The notes under the pieces: generated by a model
What the model saw: the letters and a program-made list of their open reading frames with translations, nothing else
Told to the model about the DNA's origin: nothing
Database searches by the model: none
Made by a program: the position numbers and the translations under genes
Source of the DNA: Beaufortia kweichowensis
Taxonomy: Eukaryota; Chordata; Actinopteri; Cypriniformes; Gastromyzontidae
Direction of reading: 5' to 3'
Assembly (NCBI GenBank): GCA_019155185.1
Contig: CM032815.1
Location: 1,249,001-1,313,000, forward strand
DNA: 64,000 bases
Part shown: one piece after another, positions 23,085 to 36,160 of the stretch
How positions within the stretch are numbered: position 1 is the stretch's first letter
Layout of the letters: each line of letters starts with the position of its first letter

Positions 23085-23206
23085 AGTTCATACCATTTAC
23101 AGGATACTAATCTCAGTGTAAAACTAAATCTAAATCAAATAGTACATTTGATTAGTGTGCTTGAATATTCATAAAATGCAATTGTTAATATAAAAAAAAT
23201 ACTAAA
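23085..23206 (+). repeat. Left arm of large inverted repeat
   Basis: About 120 bp from 'gttcataccatttacagg' to 'aaaaaaatactaaa' is repeated in reverse complement at 23433-23554 with only a few mismatches. The arms enclose a ~225-bp spacer holding TA and TG microsatellites. Confidence 0.9.
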
Positions 23207-23274
23207 ACCAAAAACAGCTGTAAAGTAGTTAAATGTAAATAATAATACAGAAGCTATAGGTTTACATGGAATGG

Positions 23275-23303
23275 CAATATATATATATATATATATAAAC
23301 TAA

Positions 23304-23366
<63 letters not shown>

Positions 23367-23398
23367 TGTATGTGTATGTGTATATGTGTATATATGTA

Positions 23399-23432
<34 letters not shown>
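23275..23432. repeat. Compound (TA)n-(TG)n-(TA)n microsatellite
   Basis: A TA run to ~23297 is followed by about 25 TG/GT units from ~23308. Interrupted TATG units come next, then another TA run to 23432. It occupies the loop between the inverted-repeat arms. Confidence 0.95.
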
Positions 23433-23436
<4 letters not shown>

Positions 23437-23554
23437 GTATTTTTTTATATTAACAATTGCATTTTATGAATATTCAAGCACACTAATCAAATGTACTATT
23501 TGATTCAGGATTAGTTTTACACTGGGATTAGTATCCTGTAAATGGTATAAACTT
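23433..23554 (-). repeat. Right arm of large inverted repeat, with partial tandem copy
   Basis: This is the reverse complement of 23085-23206. It is followed at 23554-23588 by a second direct copy of its last ~36 bp ('ttttacactgggattagt...ggtat'). Confidence 0.9.
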
Positions 23555-23585
23555 TTACACTGGGATTAGTATCCTGTAAATGGTA

Positions 23586-23623
<38 letters not shown>

Positions 23624-23802
23624 TGTGTTATACTAGTATATATATATTGTATATATGTATATATAAGTGTATATATGTGTATGTATATGTATGTATATGT
23701 ATATGTATGTATATGTATGTATATATATGTGTATGTATATATATGTATATATATGTATATGTATATGTATGTATGTATGTATGTATATATATATATATAT
23801 AA
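23586..23802. repeat. TA/TATG microsatellite tract
   Basis: About 215 bp of TA and TATG/TGTA units with short interruptions. It produces overlapping Tyr/Ile/Met-only ORFs on both strands that are artefacts. Confidence 0.95.
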
Positions 23803-25434
23803 TTCCACAAAATTATGCTTATTTTATTGTGTTTCCACCTATTTTAGTGGTTCTCTCTTCTCTGTTTAACAAATAAATGACTTGGCCAATGGCATGAGAT
23901 ACTAGACAAAACAGGTTTTATCTATCATGATTTTCCCAACGATTTACGTTTGTTTATTGCAAAGAACATCTCATTTCTGTAATTTTTCCATACAATTATG
24001 GAGCACATTGGCGATACCGCAGTCGTCATCTCTAGTTCACCGATCGCTCTCACTGTGCTACTGTACAAAATGATCTTGCCACCCCTGTGTTAGCAGCCCA
24101 CTTCCTTATCCAATAATACACTCATGCTGGCTTTAGAGAGTCTTATAAGTACATGGTGGCCATACAGCAAACAACTTGATGAAAGATAGATTTATGAGAT
24201 TAAGGGGGAAAACATGTAGTAACACAGAGCCAAGAGGCTGTTGATCAGTCACATCCAATGCAGTAGGATGAGGGCTCCTGCTTCAGGAACATTCAATCAT
24301 GTTTAATCCAGATAACATATTCCTGTCACATCTTTGTGTTTAGTTTCCAATGTATCCATCTTTCCCCTATTGATATGTATCGTGATAATGTCCTTAGATT
24401 AGCTTCAACAACATTGTACTTAACCTGATTAACCCCACAGGGACAGATAAACCTCTTGCGTCCACCTCCTTAGTCAATTATGTACTTGACATCCATAATC
24501 ATTAATGTTATTTACAGACTGCCTACCCTACCAGAGGGGAATGTGTTTACTTAAGACCCTGGAAGACCTGGTTATTGAAGGGATTTTTTAAAACAAGCAA
24601 CAACTATTTTGATGCTGCTTAAAAATGGTAAGTTACTATATAAAATACTTACTTTTCTCCCTTTGTTAATTTTAGAAGTAAATTTATACAGTGTTCCTGT
24701 AGATTTTGTAGTTTTTCTGTAACACAATAGCAACACTATAGGTATAGAATAAATGCACTGTATGTTGCTTTGGATAAAAGCATCTGCAAAATGCCGTGAA
24801 GTAAATATTATACAACTGCATGAATTGTGTGTTTTATGACAATTACGCCTCTTTAACATCAATCGACTATGACTGTTGGATTAAAGTTGTACACAAAGAT
24901 GCAATAAACAAACCGTCACTTGGTCTCTGTTTTGAACACAGATTGGCAGCATATGGAAAACTGCACTTCAGGCTAATTGTGTTTCGCTATGAAGCCTTCA
25001 AAGCAACAGGTTACAGTTTTCCCAGGAGGCCACTTGATGGCAGCAATAAGTCAGCCTCTCTGGTTTGGTGCCCTTAGGCGTTGTGACGGGGCGTTGTGTG
25101 AAAGCTGTGGGTAGTCAGAGTGGGATATGTCCAAAAACAAACAAATATGATGGTTCCTTTCGCCCTTCTTATTTGCCAGTCGGAGATGAAAGAAAAGATG
25201 CTAGTCTGAACAGAACGGCGTGGTGCTGATGTTGTACGGTGGGGGTGGAATGGAGAACATGGTGTTTGAGAAAGGGGACGGTGTGTTGTTCTTTGTTTCA
25301 GGCAAGCAAGATCGTTCTGCCCACCAAGAATGTTTTATTTAGTGTGCCGTGTTACTGTGACATGTTTGTAAATAACAAAGAAGATATTATAGGTAGGTCC
25401 CAAAATGGCACGATGGAGTAGGAGACCGTGAAAT
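23803..25434. other. Intergenic DNA, no gene seen
   Basis: Ordinary AT-rich spacer. A teleost repeat tail ('tgctttggataaaagcatctgcaaaatg') lies at about 24767-24794. ORFs at 24572-24862 and 24820-25077 show no family resemblance. Confidence 0.5.
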
Positions 25435-25690
25435 ATGGGATAGTTCAATTAAAATGGAAATTTGTTCATATTTTCGTGTCATTCCAAACCTGTGTGACTT
25501 TTTTCCTTGTGGTTGAGAAAACAGGACACTGATGCTGGTCTTTTCCTTACATAAAAGTGAATAGTGACTTATATTCTAGAGCAAAAGAGCAGCCTGAACA
25601 TTCTGTCGTACTTCTCCTTAGTGCTTTATGAAAGAAAGTCTATGTTTTAAAACATTGGAGTGACTAAATGATGATCGATTTTTCATTTGA
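25435..25690. repeat. Divergent MITE-like copy (GGATAGTTCACC family)
   Basis: It starts GGGATAGTTCAATTAAAATG and continues 'tcattccaaacctgtgtgact', then ends near 'gtgactaaatgatgatcgat'. Block order matches the other copies in the window; the middle has diverged. Confidence 0.55.
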
Positions 25691-28600
25691 GAAAACGATT
25701 TCTTTGTAAAGCAAAGAAATGGATCTATACTAGAGCAAGAAAAATAGAAAATTGAGAAGAAGGACAAGAACAGTGAAAGGGGGAGGGGAGAGAGAGACGG
25801 AGAGAGAAATGGGGAGAGGCAGAGAAATTGAAAGAATGGAGTGAATCAAACCTATTTTCCCAGTCTTTGTATTTTACATTCAGTGCAGGTCGCTTCCTGG
25901 CACTTCATGGTTTCGACCCAGTCGTATGACGCACCGCTCCCAGATGAAGGGGACCTGCTGCTGCTCGGGCTGATAATGATAATAGTTATGATGATAACAG
26001 TAATAACCAACTTCCCATGTCGCTCTCGTCCTGCCAGCTGCTTACGCGTTAGGATTATCAGACGCTTTGACACACTGCAGTGAAGATGCTGCGGTACCCT
26101 GGGGCGTACGCGTGTGTATTTGCACACGATGCGTGCATTTGTGCATACGTGTGTGTTTATGTGGCGATGCCCTCAAATCTGTCCCCGTCCTTCTGTTTCC
26201 AGTCGATTACACTGCAGCCTGAGGTTGGCGGCCCATTCAGCTGTAGGTCTTGTTCTTCTGATGCGATTTCTGAAGATGGTCAGGAGTGGGCAGTTACCCA
26301 CTCATCCTCTTCACCTATAGAGGACCTCCTGTACGTCTTAAGAACAGATAATATGAGTTGTATAAGCTGAAAAGAGCACTTTTTTTTATAGCCGACACTG
26401 GTACTGTTTGACTTTGAAACAGACATTGCTCATATCGACAGCAATGACAAATGTCTACTGGAGCTGTTTTATTGATTCATATTACATTTCGCTCTTGTAT
26501 TCCTCTTTTTGTAAATTACATCAAAATATATTGGGTTGATAAATAGTAATTGACCGGCTAAACAAGACAGCTGTTTTTCCCCAAGCAGTTTTCCTACATA
26601 ACTGGACAAGTTTAGTGTATTTTGTATCACTCTGTGATCCTTTTTAATCATATTTCTTTTAAGTGAATTTTTGTTATTTTTCACCTGGATATTTAATACA
26701 GTACAATACAATACAGTACTGTGGAGAGAGGGCGTAGGATTGGGGAAGAACCACTGGTCACCCGCAGCACTGTTACGCTATGTTATGTCTGGATCGCTGT
26801 CATTTTAATAAAATAATCAGTATTTTAAAGTTGCTTTGTAATGATTTCCATAATGTACGGCCAGCCACTCATTACAGCAAAATAACAAGACCCTGATAGT
26901 CACCTAATTTACAAGACAATCAATTGGTCACTTTTGCCCTGATCGACATCATAGTCAGGGTTTATTTTGTTATGAAGACTGACAGACAGTACAATATCCC
27001 ATATTCAATCTATTGATTTAGTCTTACATTTACAGGTATGCCCTTGGCACAGAATATCTTACCAAAGCAAATTACATTACAATTAACTTCTAACTCATCT
27101 TAGACTTGTGTCCAGTTCTGTTTCATGGTTGTTTTTGTTCTCTTTGATATTTCATCTTTGGATTGTACTTGTATCCATGCCCTGTATAATTCTTCCAAGT
27201 GCAGTACATGTATTGCATTGCATGATGCTTTTGTGTGCTACATTTACGTAGCACAAGCAGTTAGGAACATTTGAAAAATCTTTGTGTTTTGAGTCCTATT
27301 CATAGGTAATCTATTGCCTCGCAACACATTCACTGATATTCCTGTCATGTCTCATATGCGGATGATGCTGACGCTCTGACTCAGTAACTAAAAATGACAT
27401 CCTTGATTTCCTCTCACAAACACGCTGAAAGGACTTTTGGTCTGAGATTTTAAGGTTTGAGGAGAAGCAATTAAGGCAATTAGATGGAAGTTGTGCTTTT
27501 AGAGTGACTTTTCCAAGAAAAGTGTCTAAAACGCTGCCAGTAAAACAACACACAAATGCAGGTTGCGTGTCAGCATTTCGTGAAGAGAATGTTTGTTGGC
27601 TTGGTAATTAGCTTTCTTTGAATATGTAAATGGAGACGTTACTTCTAGTTAGTAGTTTGCTGCCAAGATTCCCAAACAGGTGTAATGCAGAAATTGGAGC
27701 GTTTGGAGATGCATTAATGCATAGTAATATTTCCCCCCCATGTATTACACAATGTGTAGTGATATGTTAAAATATATAGATGAAGTCACCTTTTTTACTA
27801 AGTGCTTCTCGGGTTTGGTTTATTTTTTTGAAAAAGCCATTTTCTGTATAGGCACATAATTAAACGTTTTGGCTACAAAAAGGCTATTCTAGTCCTATAC
27901 TATATGTAAACATAGTTTTGTATATTGCACTTATTGTTGGCTTGTTGACAAAATATTAGTGCTTACATTTATATTTACATGTATTTCTTTAGCAGAAGCT
28001 TTCATCCATAGAAATTTACAAATGAAAAAGCATTTAACATTTTGCTCGCAGCAACCCAACAATAATTGCAATATACAAACTATGTTCACATGTAGGACTA
28101 ATGTTGAAACTAGTGTCATATGCAAGTCGCTTTGGATAAATAAAATGAATAAATGTAAATACATTTGCTCCATATTGCCCAGAAAAAAGAAGGCAGTCCA
28201 ACTTTTAGGATAAATCTTTATATAAATGACCCAAGTGTTCGTTTGAAACAATATGATTATCTTATTAATATTATATTATATTGTTTGTTTTGTTTGTAGA
28301 ATAAATTCACATAACATTATTTTAGTTTAAGACAGTGTTTGAAACCAAGATATAAAACCACTGCTAGACAAAAGCATTTGGACTTTTATTTATTCATTTA
28401 GCAGACTTCTATCCAAAGCAACTTATAAATGTATAAAACCTATATATATATTTTTTTACAGATATTGTGACAGCTTCCTTGTGTGACATCTAGCCCCATT
28501 TTATACTTGTATACTATTTTATCATTGGTCTAAATATTTGGGGGAAAATCTAGAACGTCCTCTTTAAGAGATACCTGGAACCAGTTGGCCAAAAAAATCC

Positions 28601-29725
28601 TTAGTTGTAATTGTAAGAGTATTGTCACCAAGGGTTTTCTTAACTTAAGTGGTTTCTGGCAACCAGCTACTTGACTTCAGCTGTGTCAGGGTCTCAGAGA
28701 TATTAACATCGAATGAATAGCTAGGTCTCTAGAGGATAATTCTATCATAAAGGCATTTAACCTCTGGTTGCTCCAGGGGGAATGCTCCCGCAACAATAAA
28801 TCACAGCAAATAAAAAGCTGAAAATACAATAAAAAGATTCAATAAGAGATTCGGATCAAAATCCACTTGACGGCTAGTGATTCCTGTTGGTAGTATTGCC
28901 ATAATATGTGTTTTGTTAAAGTCACGTGGAGATCAACGTATATCCATACGCAAATGCAGTGTTGGCTATTTGTGAGTTTCTGTACCAGCCTCCACGTCAT
29001 CATGAGTCAATGAGGAGGCTGGAGTCCCAGGTGCACGCTTTATTTGTACAGTAATTAAAAGCCACGTTGTATGAGCAAAACTGACTTAATTGTTAAAAAT
29101 TGGGGCTCTTAGTGTGCAAATTTGCTTTGAAACAACACAGACTTAATTACTGGTCATAAATGAAGGAAAGACCTAGTGCCATTAGTTGTAGGGCACTGGG
29201 GCCATTAGCCTTGTGCCAAATTGGGATAATTTTCAGTGAGGGCCGTGTGTGATGGAGAGAAAAAAGACAGAGAGAGAGGAGGTGAAGAGAAAGATGCATC
29301 AGTTTGGAAATGATGAGTAACGAAGCCGCAGCCAAATGAAGTGTATGAGTCAAACATTTAGGAATTAGATGTTCTGTAAATTAAAGATGTTTATCATGAC
29401 CGTTCTGCCTTTGGCTGCCTTTAAGCATCTTTTAAACATGTGCGAGTGTTTCATTACAGCCGAGTCCCAGTGGAGTCACATTGCCTGTTTAATGATAAAC
29501 ATCTGCTCGGTGGGACAATTTTAATTTATGCACCTTTTGTTCTGGAGGATTAGGTTTGTCTGCTGTCAGTGCTATTTTTGAAAATGCTGAAGGATTAAGT
29601 ACACTGTGTTTAGCCAGTAATAAAACCACTGAAATTTTGCTAACATTATGGTGAATTTTTTTTTTTTAAAGAAGTCAACTTTATTTTAAAAAATAAGCCT
29701 TAAACTATCACTTACATGTAAAAAA
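25691..29725. other. Gene-poor DNA with short repeat fragments
   Basis: No supported gene. An A/G-rich low-complexity run (GAGA-type) spans about 25735-25830. Teleost repeat tails occur at 27958-28160 and 28380-28430 ('tttagcagacttctatccaaag'). The ORFs at 25841-26083 and 26080-26370 overlap CA/TG-rich sequence and are not called. Confidence 0.45.
27958..28160. repeat. Short interspersed element with inverted ends
   Basis: The left end ('acatttatatttacatg...tttagcagaagctttcatcc') and the right end ('gtcgctttggataaataaaatgaataaatgtaaat') are imperfect reverse complements. The 'ctttggataaa...tttagcaga' motif is a very common teleost repeat end. Confidence 0.55.
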
Positions 29726-29734
29726 ATAAAATTC

Positions 29735-29965
29735 TACCATTGTTTATTCACTTTAATGTTTTTTGAAACCTGTATTTGACTCTTTCTTGTGTTGAACACA
29801 AAGAAGAAAATGTCTCAGTGGTTTAGTGTCCTTACAATGGAAGTCAATGGAGGCCAATGTTGTTTGGTTACCAACATTCTTTAAAATATATTTTTTGTGT
29901 TCTGCAGAAGATAAAAAGTCATACAGGTTTGAAAAGACCTTAAAGTGAGTAAATGATAAAAAAAT
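29735..29965 (-). repeat. MITE-like copy (GGATAGTTCACC family), reversed
   Basis: It contains 'gtgttgaacacaaagaag', 'tacaatggaagtcaatggagg', 'gttggttaccaacattctt'-type blocks and 'gtcatacaggtttgaaa', the characteristic internal blocks of this cyprinid repeat. Confidence 0.75.
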
Positions 29966-31249
29966 CATCTTTCTAAATTGAGCCAAGACAAACTGTAATG
30001 CTATCAGTCTATTTGTATATTTTTGTCCAGCCGGTTTTGTTTGTTCCAATACACAAATTTCATCTCAATGTACTTGCTTAAAAATGATATTACACGTAGA
30101 ATTATCCATACCTCCAGTCATTGGCAGATATCAATATTTTGCCTGCAATCTGCATTTACTGTGCATTTTTACTCTCTGCATCCTTCATTTGTTTGTTTTC
30201 AGCAGCATCACTAATTCCTACATTTCCCCCCAAAATTTCAATTTACTCCACTAACCCTCAAATCCTAAACTGAAAACACACGCATGCTTCTTGCATGCTC
30301 GTCGCAGCCAGGCACCCGAGCAGCCAAATATGCATGCGACAGCACTTACTCGTCATCTCGTCTACCCAGATAAAGACTGTGCACGCTGCGATAACGCCGG
30401 CCGTCTCGGCTCTAGTGCCCTTAGGGTTTTAGGCAGAATGGGAGAAGCTAATCTCAGACACAATAACCAGCAGAGATGACAGACCAACACACTGCAGCTG
30501 TGTCACGGCAGTGTGCACACCACACATTAGCCATTCACTGAGGGGGAGAGGAGGAATAAAACCTCTGTGAATACCAGGATTTGCCAAATGGCTGACTGCG
30601 TATGTGTGTATGTCTTAGTTTATACCTGCAGTTTTCCTTTAATGTCTCCTTACATTATCTGTTGACCCGTGTTAGTGAGGTTGGCGTGTATGAGCAGCAC
30701 GTCCAATTATTCTCTCATTGTGGAGCTTTCTGATAGACAATTTTCTATCATCGCATCCTTTGACAGCTGTCCCTTTTATGTGCTCCGCCTGATAGGGGTG
30801 TGTGTTTGTTGCACACAGAGGTCTGTGTATGTTTGTGGTTTTGTGTGCTTTAATCCTAGTTTGATGCTGTACCTCAAAGCTTATGATGGATAATGTGTTT
30901 ATAATAGTTTGTGTTATGTGTGTGGGATAATGTTTCCTGTGAGGTTGCTTTTTTCATCTATTCATTCTTTGAATCTGTTTAACCTCCACATTTTGGGTCC
31001 AGTACATAAAAGGACGCTCGGTTGAAAAGAAAAAATATAGATTTAATATGTGTGTGTGTTTGATTCTTAGGTAAGAGGAGAGAACATAAAAGATGAACGC
31101 TGTTTATATAGTTTTCTAATGTTATTATGAAATGTCCCAGTGCTGTTGTACCACAACAAAATGGTAACAATAAGTGTTTGTAATTGAAAAACGCTCAGAC
31201 TTTGTGTTGTTTTGACTGTTTGATGGTGACTCACCTGCTTTATTCACAT
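29966..31249. other. Gene-poor DNA with a GC-richer island
   Basis: A GC-richer patch at about 30280-30480 stands out from AT-rich surroundings and could be a conserved regulatory element. No splice-supported exon was found in either strand. Confidence 0.35.
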
Positions 31250-31379
31250 TTCTTTGTCTGTTTCTTTGTGTCTCTGTGCCTCTGTTTCTTCTGCCTCCAT
31301 CTCAAAATGTAAAAAGAGAGCACGCCCCCAATAGGTCACTTTCCAAATGTGAAAAGACACAATTTCACATGCGTGTTTG

Positions 31380-31530
31380 GCATCGGAATAACCCGCCATC
31401 CAATCGGTGGACAAAGCACATCACCCCTCGCTTTGTCACGATGATGTCACATGGGTGCGTGGAGCGTGTAAGCGCGTTGCGTAGCGAGTGGGCACGCGGC
31501 AGTGCGGAGCATCGGCTCAAATCTGAGATT
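31380..31530. promoter_or_regulatory. Promoter-like island with CCAAT box and CRE-like site
   Basis: CCAAT at 31400-31404 (CCGCCATCCAATCGG context) is followed by TGATGTCA at 31442-31449 and a CpG-rich stretch (GCGTGGAGCGTGTAAGCGCG region) to ~31510. This looks like a promoter, but no coding exon is recognised downstream. Confidence 0.4.
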
Positions 31531-32264
31531 TATTGTGAGTGTCGCCCGGTTCTTTTTTTTTGTCCCTCCACCCTCTTTTTCGTTTAACGTCACATTCGCA
31601 TCAATCATCACTTTTCTCCCCCCATCTGCGTCTCGCCATCCATCTCTCGCTCTTCTCCCCATCGCTATTTATTCCTTTCCCTTATCAGTCTCTTCATCCT
31701 CCCTTTCCCATTCATCACATTTACATGATTGTTACTGTTCACTTGCTCTCTGACAGTATCATAGCACCTCAGGCTTGCTGTGCTGTTTGTTTTGGGTTTT
31801 TACTAAAATGCCGGTGCAGAAGAGTAAAAGAGTACACGCTTTACAAAGCCACGCAGAAGTGAATTGTTAAAAAAGGAAAGTGTGCAACAAATACTCATGT
31901 AGGTCTGTAATCGGCTGTATTATTGGTGTGCGACTCGTCCTGTCGGTGGTCTATCAAAAATTATTTTAAAAGGAGAGAAACTGCCTTGATTTCACAGCCA
32001 GGGGCGACTGCTGAAGCGTTTCAAAGCCATTTGACTGAAAATGAGTGCAGCTCAAGCGTGGAAATGGCAAGCTGTTTATGATGTCACCTAAACCCTGACT
32101 CATTCTCTAGGTTTCTATTCTGTATTTTCAAAATTGCATGTCGGCCCGGTAGCGCAGATCTCTCTTTGGAGATAGCGGCTTGTTTTCGCAATTAAAAAGT
32201 CATTTTTCCCCCAACGATTCGCAGCAAAATCTGCCTGACATTTGTTCTCCGCGTTTTGAACGAC

Positions 32265-32480
32265 GGGCCAATGGCGTGCGCTCGGCTCAGACGTTTCTGA
32301 TTGAACAATGACCGAAGCCTCGCTTTGGCGGCTGCTCCATTAGGGTATTTATACCAAAGCTCGACGTTCCCTCCAGTCCAATCAGCAGCTGTCATATTCG
32401 AGCTAAAATGAAAGTGTGGTGTGTTATGTTTTGCTCTCGTGTTCTTTGAGAGCATACAGCCGCATTGGCCAATCATTGGC
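32265..32480. promoter_or_regulatory. Cluster of five CCAAT boxes with a TATA-like palindrome
   Basis: CCAAT pentamers in both orientations lie at 32268-32272, 32378-32382, 32464-32468 (ATTGG), 32469-32473 and 32475-32479 (ATTGG). GGTATTTATACC lies at about 32344-32355. Clustered NF-Y sites with a TATA-like box are typical of strong promoters or enhancers. No gene could be attached to it. Confidence 0.45.
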
Positions 32481-32599
32481 GCAGCGTGCAGTCTCTCACT
32501 TCTTTGTGATTTCTTTGGAATGCTGTTCTTTGCTTAAATTGCTCTCTTCTTGCACAAGAAAGCCGGAACAGAGCGTGCAGCTCGAGAAAGGGCGGCTGA

Positions 32600-35500
32600 T
32601 TGCGGCTATTGTTTAGCGAGTGTGGCTCATGGGCACTCACCGGGGGTAATTGCCGCTCAAGGAGGCTGGGGCGTGCGCAGAAGAGGGAGACTGTATGCGT
32701 GCGGGTGTGTTTGTAATGAGGATGAGGACGGAGGTTACAATGATGTCAAAAAAGGGGTTCGCTTTATAATTTATGATAATTTCCAAAGAAACGCTCTTTA
32801 GTCAGTAAAACCCCCTGAGGGACTCTTAAACTGAGCAGTACTAACACACGCTATCATTGTTTCACCAAAGTCACACGTACTCTGTGAAGGGCAAAATGGT
32901 GCAGAAGTCTAAAGGGGTTTCATGCCGGTTTCTCGCTTCCCCATTGTGTGCCAAAGCAAGTCCAATCTCTCACCGTGATGTGTGTTTTTGCCTCGCTCCA
33001 AGGCGATATCAGCAAGACGGAAATGTTCTGACAGTTGTCTGTTCCGGAGGCAAGCAGCCGTCATGTTTTTCAAAGACATTATCTGTTAATGTGATGATCT
33101 TTGAGGTTTCACTCCCATTGACGACTGACTTTGTCAGATGTTGTTTCGTATCTCGCAAGATACGTTTGCCTCAAAGTGAGAACTGTGATTTGTTTTTCTG
33201 TCTTCTCTATGGAAAGACACTTGTTTTGTGTAATTTATGAAAGAGTTTGAAGGCGGAAAGAGAGATTTCTCCACATTTATATGCTTTCTCTGTCTCTCTG
33301 CATCTGTCTCTCTAATGACAATCTCAATTTGCATTGACGAGTGGTTGTGTGTGTGTGTGTGTGTCTACTCATCAATCCAAATGCATTTCTGATTTATACT
33401 TGGCCTGAAATACCGTCACGTGTTCAGATGTGAGGGTCTTTGAACATTTATGTTATCATATGTTGGCATTAGGGGACAGATAGAGAGAAGGAGAGAGAGA
33501 GAGAGAAAGAGAGGGAGACAGAATGTGTGTGTACACTGTATATAAATTGGCAGGTTGTAATTAAATGTGCAGACCTCTCCACTATCTCCTCCTCCAGCCC
33601 TGCGCCAGTGACGCACAAGCGGCTGCAGAAAAGTGAGTCATCCAGCCCTGAGGATCACCAGCCCTCCCTCTATCTCTATATCCCCCTCGTCCCCAGTCCC
33701 CCCTTTTACCTCTGTCTCTCTTACCCTCCTCCATTCACTCCCTGCCACTCCATCCCTCTTCTCCTTTTACCCACTTCCCCCCTGACATTTCTAGTCACGT
33801 GGTTTTCACTTCTTGACCAATACCTCCCCCCGTATGTGAATTACTCTGCATTTGTCTATCTCCAATATTTTGCTCCTTTGACTGAGAAAGACAGAAGATG
33901 AGAATCTCACTCTATCATTCTTGCAGTCTCGATTTCATTTTGCCATCTTTCATTTCATTTCATAGCTCTGATGTTTTCTGAAAGAAATGGAAATACAGAA
34001 GTTTGCCTACGTGCCTATGCTAATCGCTGAAGCGCTGCAACATGTTTGTATTTATACCAGCAATTAAATTTAGATCTGCCCGCAACATCAAATGTATATA
34101 AACGGCAGAAGAGCGTGATTAACCGTAAGAGCCAAACAAAAAACTGATTCATTATGTGACTCATTATTAATCACTGTGAATCTGCAATTTCTCAAAAGTT
34201 GACAGCTGCAACCAAAACATGCAGGACGTGTTGTAGGAGAGTGTACGAGCAACTGCGCGAGCCGAAACTGGCCTGATGGTGAGATTGATCAGAAATTATA
34301 GTACAGTGTAGAGTTTAAGGTCATGTGCTGCAATTTTATCTTCTGAAGTTCGAAGAAGGCAGATTACATACATGAGTCATGTAATTGTAAGTACCGCCCA
34401 GGTTGGCTTTGAATAAAAAAAGTTGCCTGAAAAAAACAATTTTAGCACCTGACTTGCCATGGTTATGCAGTTAGTTTCATCTAAAACACGGATGTGCATG
34501 GGGAGCAACATGATGTCAGTAGCCATTTAAATGGCCTCACCTGTGCTTAAGCAAATGATAAAATGAAATCATTTCTAATTAAAATAAAGGTAGCTGTACA
34601 ACAATAGCTGACTGGAGAGCTGTGTACCCGTATAAATGAAAGGAAGTAACTTTTTCAAGCGATTATAGTGTGAGTCATTCAGTTTGCTCTGTCATTGCAG
34701 CTGTGCGATGATAAGACACACTTCACAAATTCTCAGAATATATTTCATAGATGAGCAAACTTCAGCTGTAGGTTGAAATGTATATAGAAATGATTTTGCG
34801 CCTAATTGCACTGTTTATACTGTTGTCGAGTAAGGGTAACAAGTATACACAGATTTTTGATATTATAATATCAGTTGATTTTTTTATTAATAAAAAGTAT
34901 TTGCAGCAATTATTTAAGTAGTATATGCTTTATGTAACCCGTCCAAAAAAGAGTATTTTACAATCTATTAAACTGTAACTTTTGTGAAATCTGGTAAAAG
35001 GCTTAGAATAGATAGGCATTGTTGGTGGGATTCAGAGGAGCAGGTATAGCTTATCAAAACATTATCTCGAACAACAAGGTCGTCACTCGTCAGAGGACAC
35101 CGCCTGGCCCTTTCTGTACTCTGAAAACCCACCAAGAAGCAGCTTAAAGAGACGATTCAACAGCTTGGGTTGATTCTGACTGTATTGTCAGTGGACACAA
35201 AAGCCTTATAAACTGCATTACAGTAAATGCAGTGTAACCTTATGTGGGTCATAGATAAAAATTACCCATAAAATAAAAAGTCTTTGCAACTCTTCATTCA
35301 GCTGTAAGAACAGCTTTTTTGGCTGACGTCACAGTAGCTGCATGGATGAAAAATAATGTTAACCAATAGTCTTATTGGTAAACAATAGTCTTACAAACTC
35401 ACATTCAGGTCTGGCTTTTTTCTGATGTGCAATGCCCAGTTTTTGCAATTTAGTCTAAAATCCCACTTCACGTTTTTTGTATTTGTTAAACACTGTTTCG

Positions 35501-36160
35501 CTCTGCGTCACAATATGAAAGAGAATGGGTCAATAATGCAACCAAAACAAATGCTTGCTAAAATCAATTATTCAAACTTCTGGCCCCAGACGTCTCTGCA
35601 TTGTGCGATTATGTTCTTTTCTTCTTTAAACTTCTAGGCCTATTTGAAGTCCTACTTTCTTTTATGGCACTTAGTTAGGTAAGTTTTCAATTGAAACATG
35701 GTAAATATGGGAGTAATGGCTTTTACGATTTGTAAACAAGTAGCATAAAATAATATAAGACATTGTATAGCTTTGGATAGTGGCGAACAAAGCCAATACA
35801 AACTGGGAGGCAATATTACTGAAACGAATGCAGATGGAACATAATTCATGTTTTGTAATATGGTTGATACAAACCGATGGGTGATCTACTCAGTCAATAG
35901 ATCAGACACAAAGGAAACAGCAACTATATTCTTTCATCCTCACAGACGTTGGTCTATGTCTGTTTCATCTAAAAATCCTCAGTGAATCTTCTGTCCTTGT
36001 GTTGAGGCTTATGTGCTAATCTCCAGTCATAATAGGCTTCATTATTAAACATATTGCGCTCAACCAACATAGCCATCTGGCTCACTGAGTGTAGCTTTGA
36101 ATAGGACAAGGGCTACTGTTCTTTTTATGTCACCTAGTCACCACTGTAAAAACACAAGCT
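32600..36160. other. Gene-poor DNA
   Basis: Mixed GC content, a short TG microsatellite at 33344-33364 and an A/G tract at 33480-33520. One splice-flanked 60-nt segment at 33573-33632 is discussed as a finding. Nothing else could be supported as a gene. Confidence 0.4.
33344..33364. repeat. (TG)n microsatellite
   Basis: About ten TG units followed by CTACTC. Confidence 0.85.

Noticed and set aside
23566..23876. Four Tyr/Ile/Met-rich ORFs on both strands
   Set aside because: They are translations of TA/TATG microsatellite sequence.
32192..32476. 94-codon minus-strand ORF across the CCAAT cluster
   Set aside because: It spans the TATA-like and CCAAT motifs themselves, so it is more likely regulatory sequence than coding.
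32857..33240. 127-codon + strand ORF
   Set aside because: No recognisable domain; lies in a gene-poor region with no supporting splice or promoter signals.
33527..33901. 124-codon + strand ORF with Ser/Pro/Leu-rich tail
   Set aside because: The tail is a CT-rich low-complexity stretch. Only the 60-nt splice-flanked part is kept, as a weak finding.
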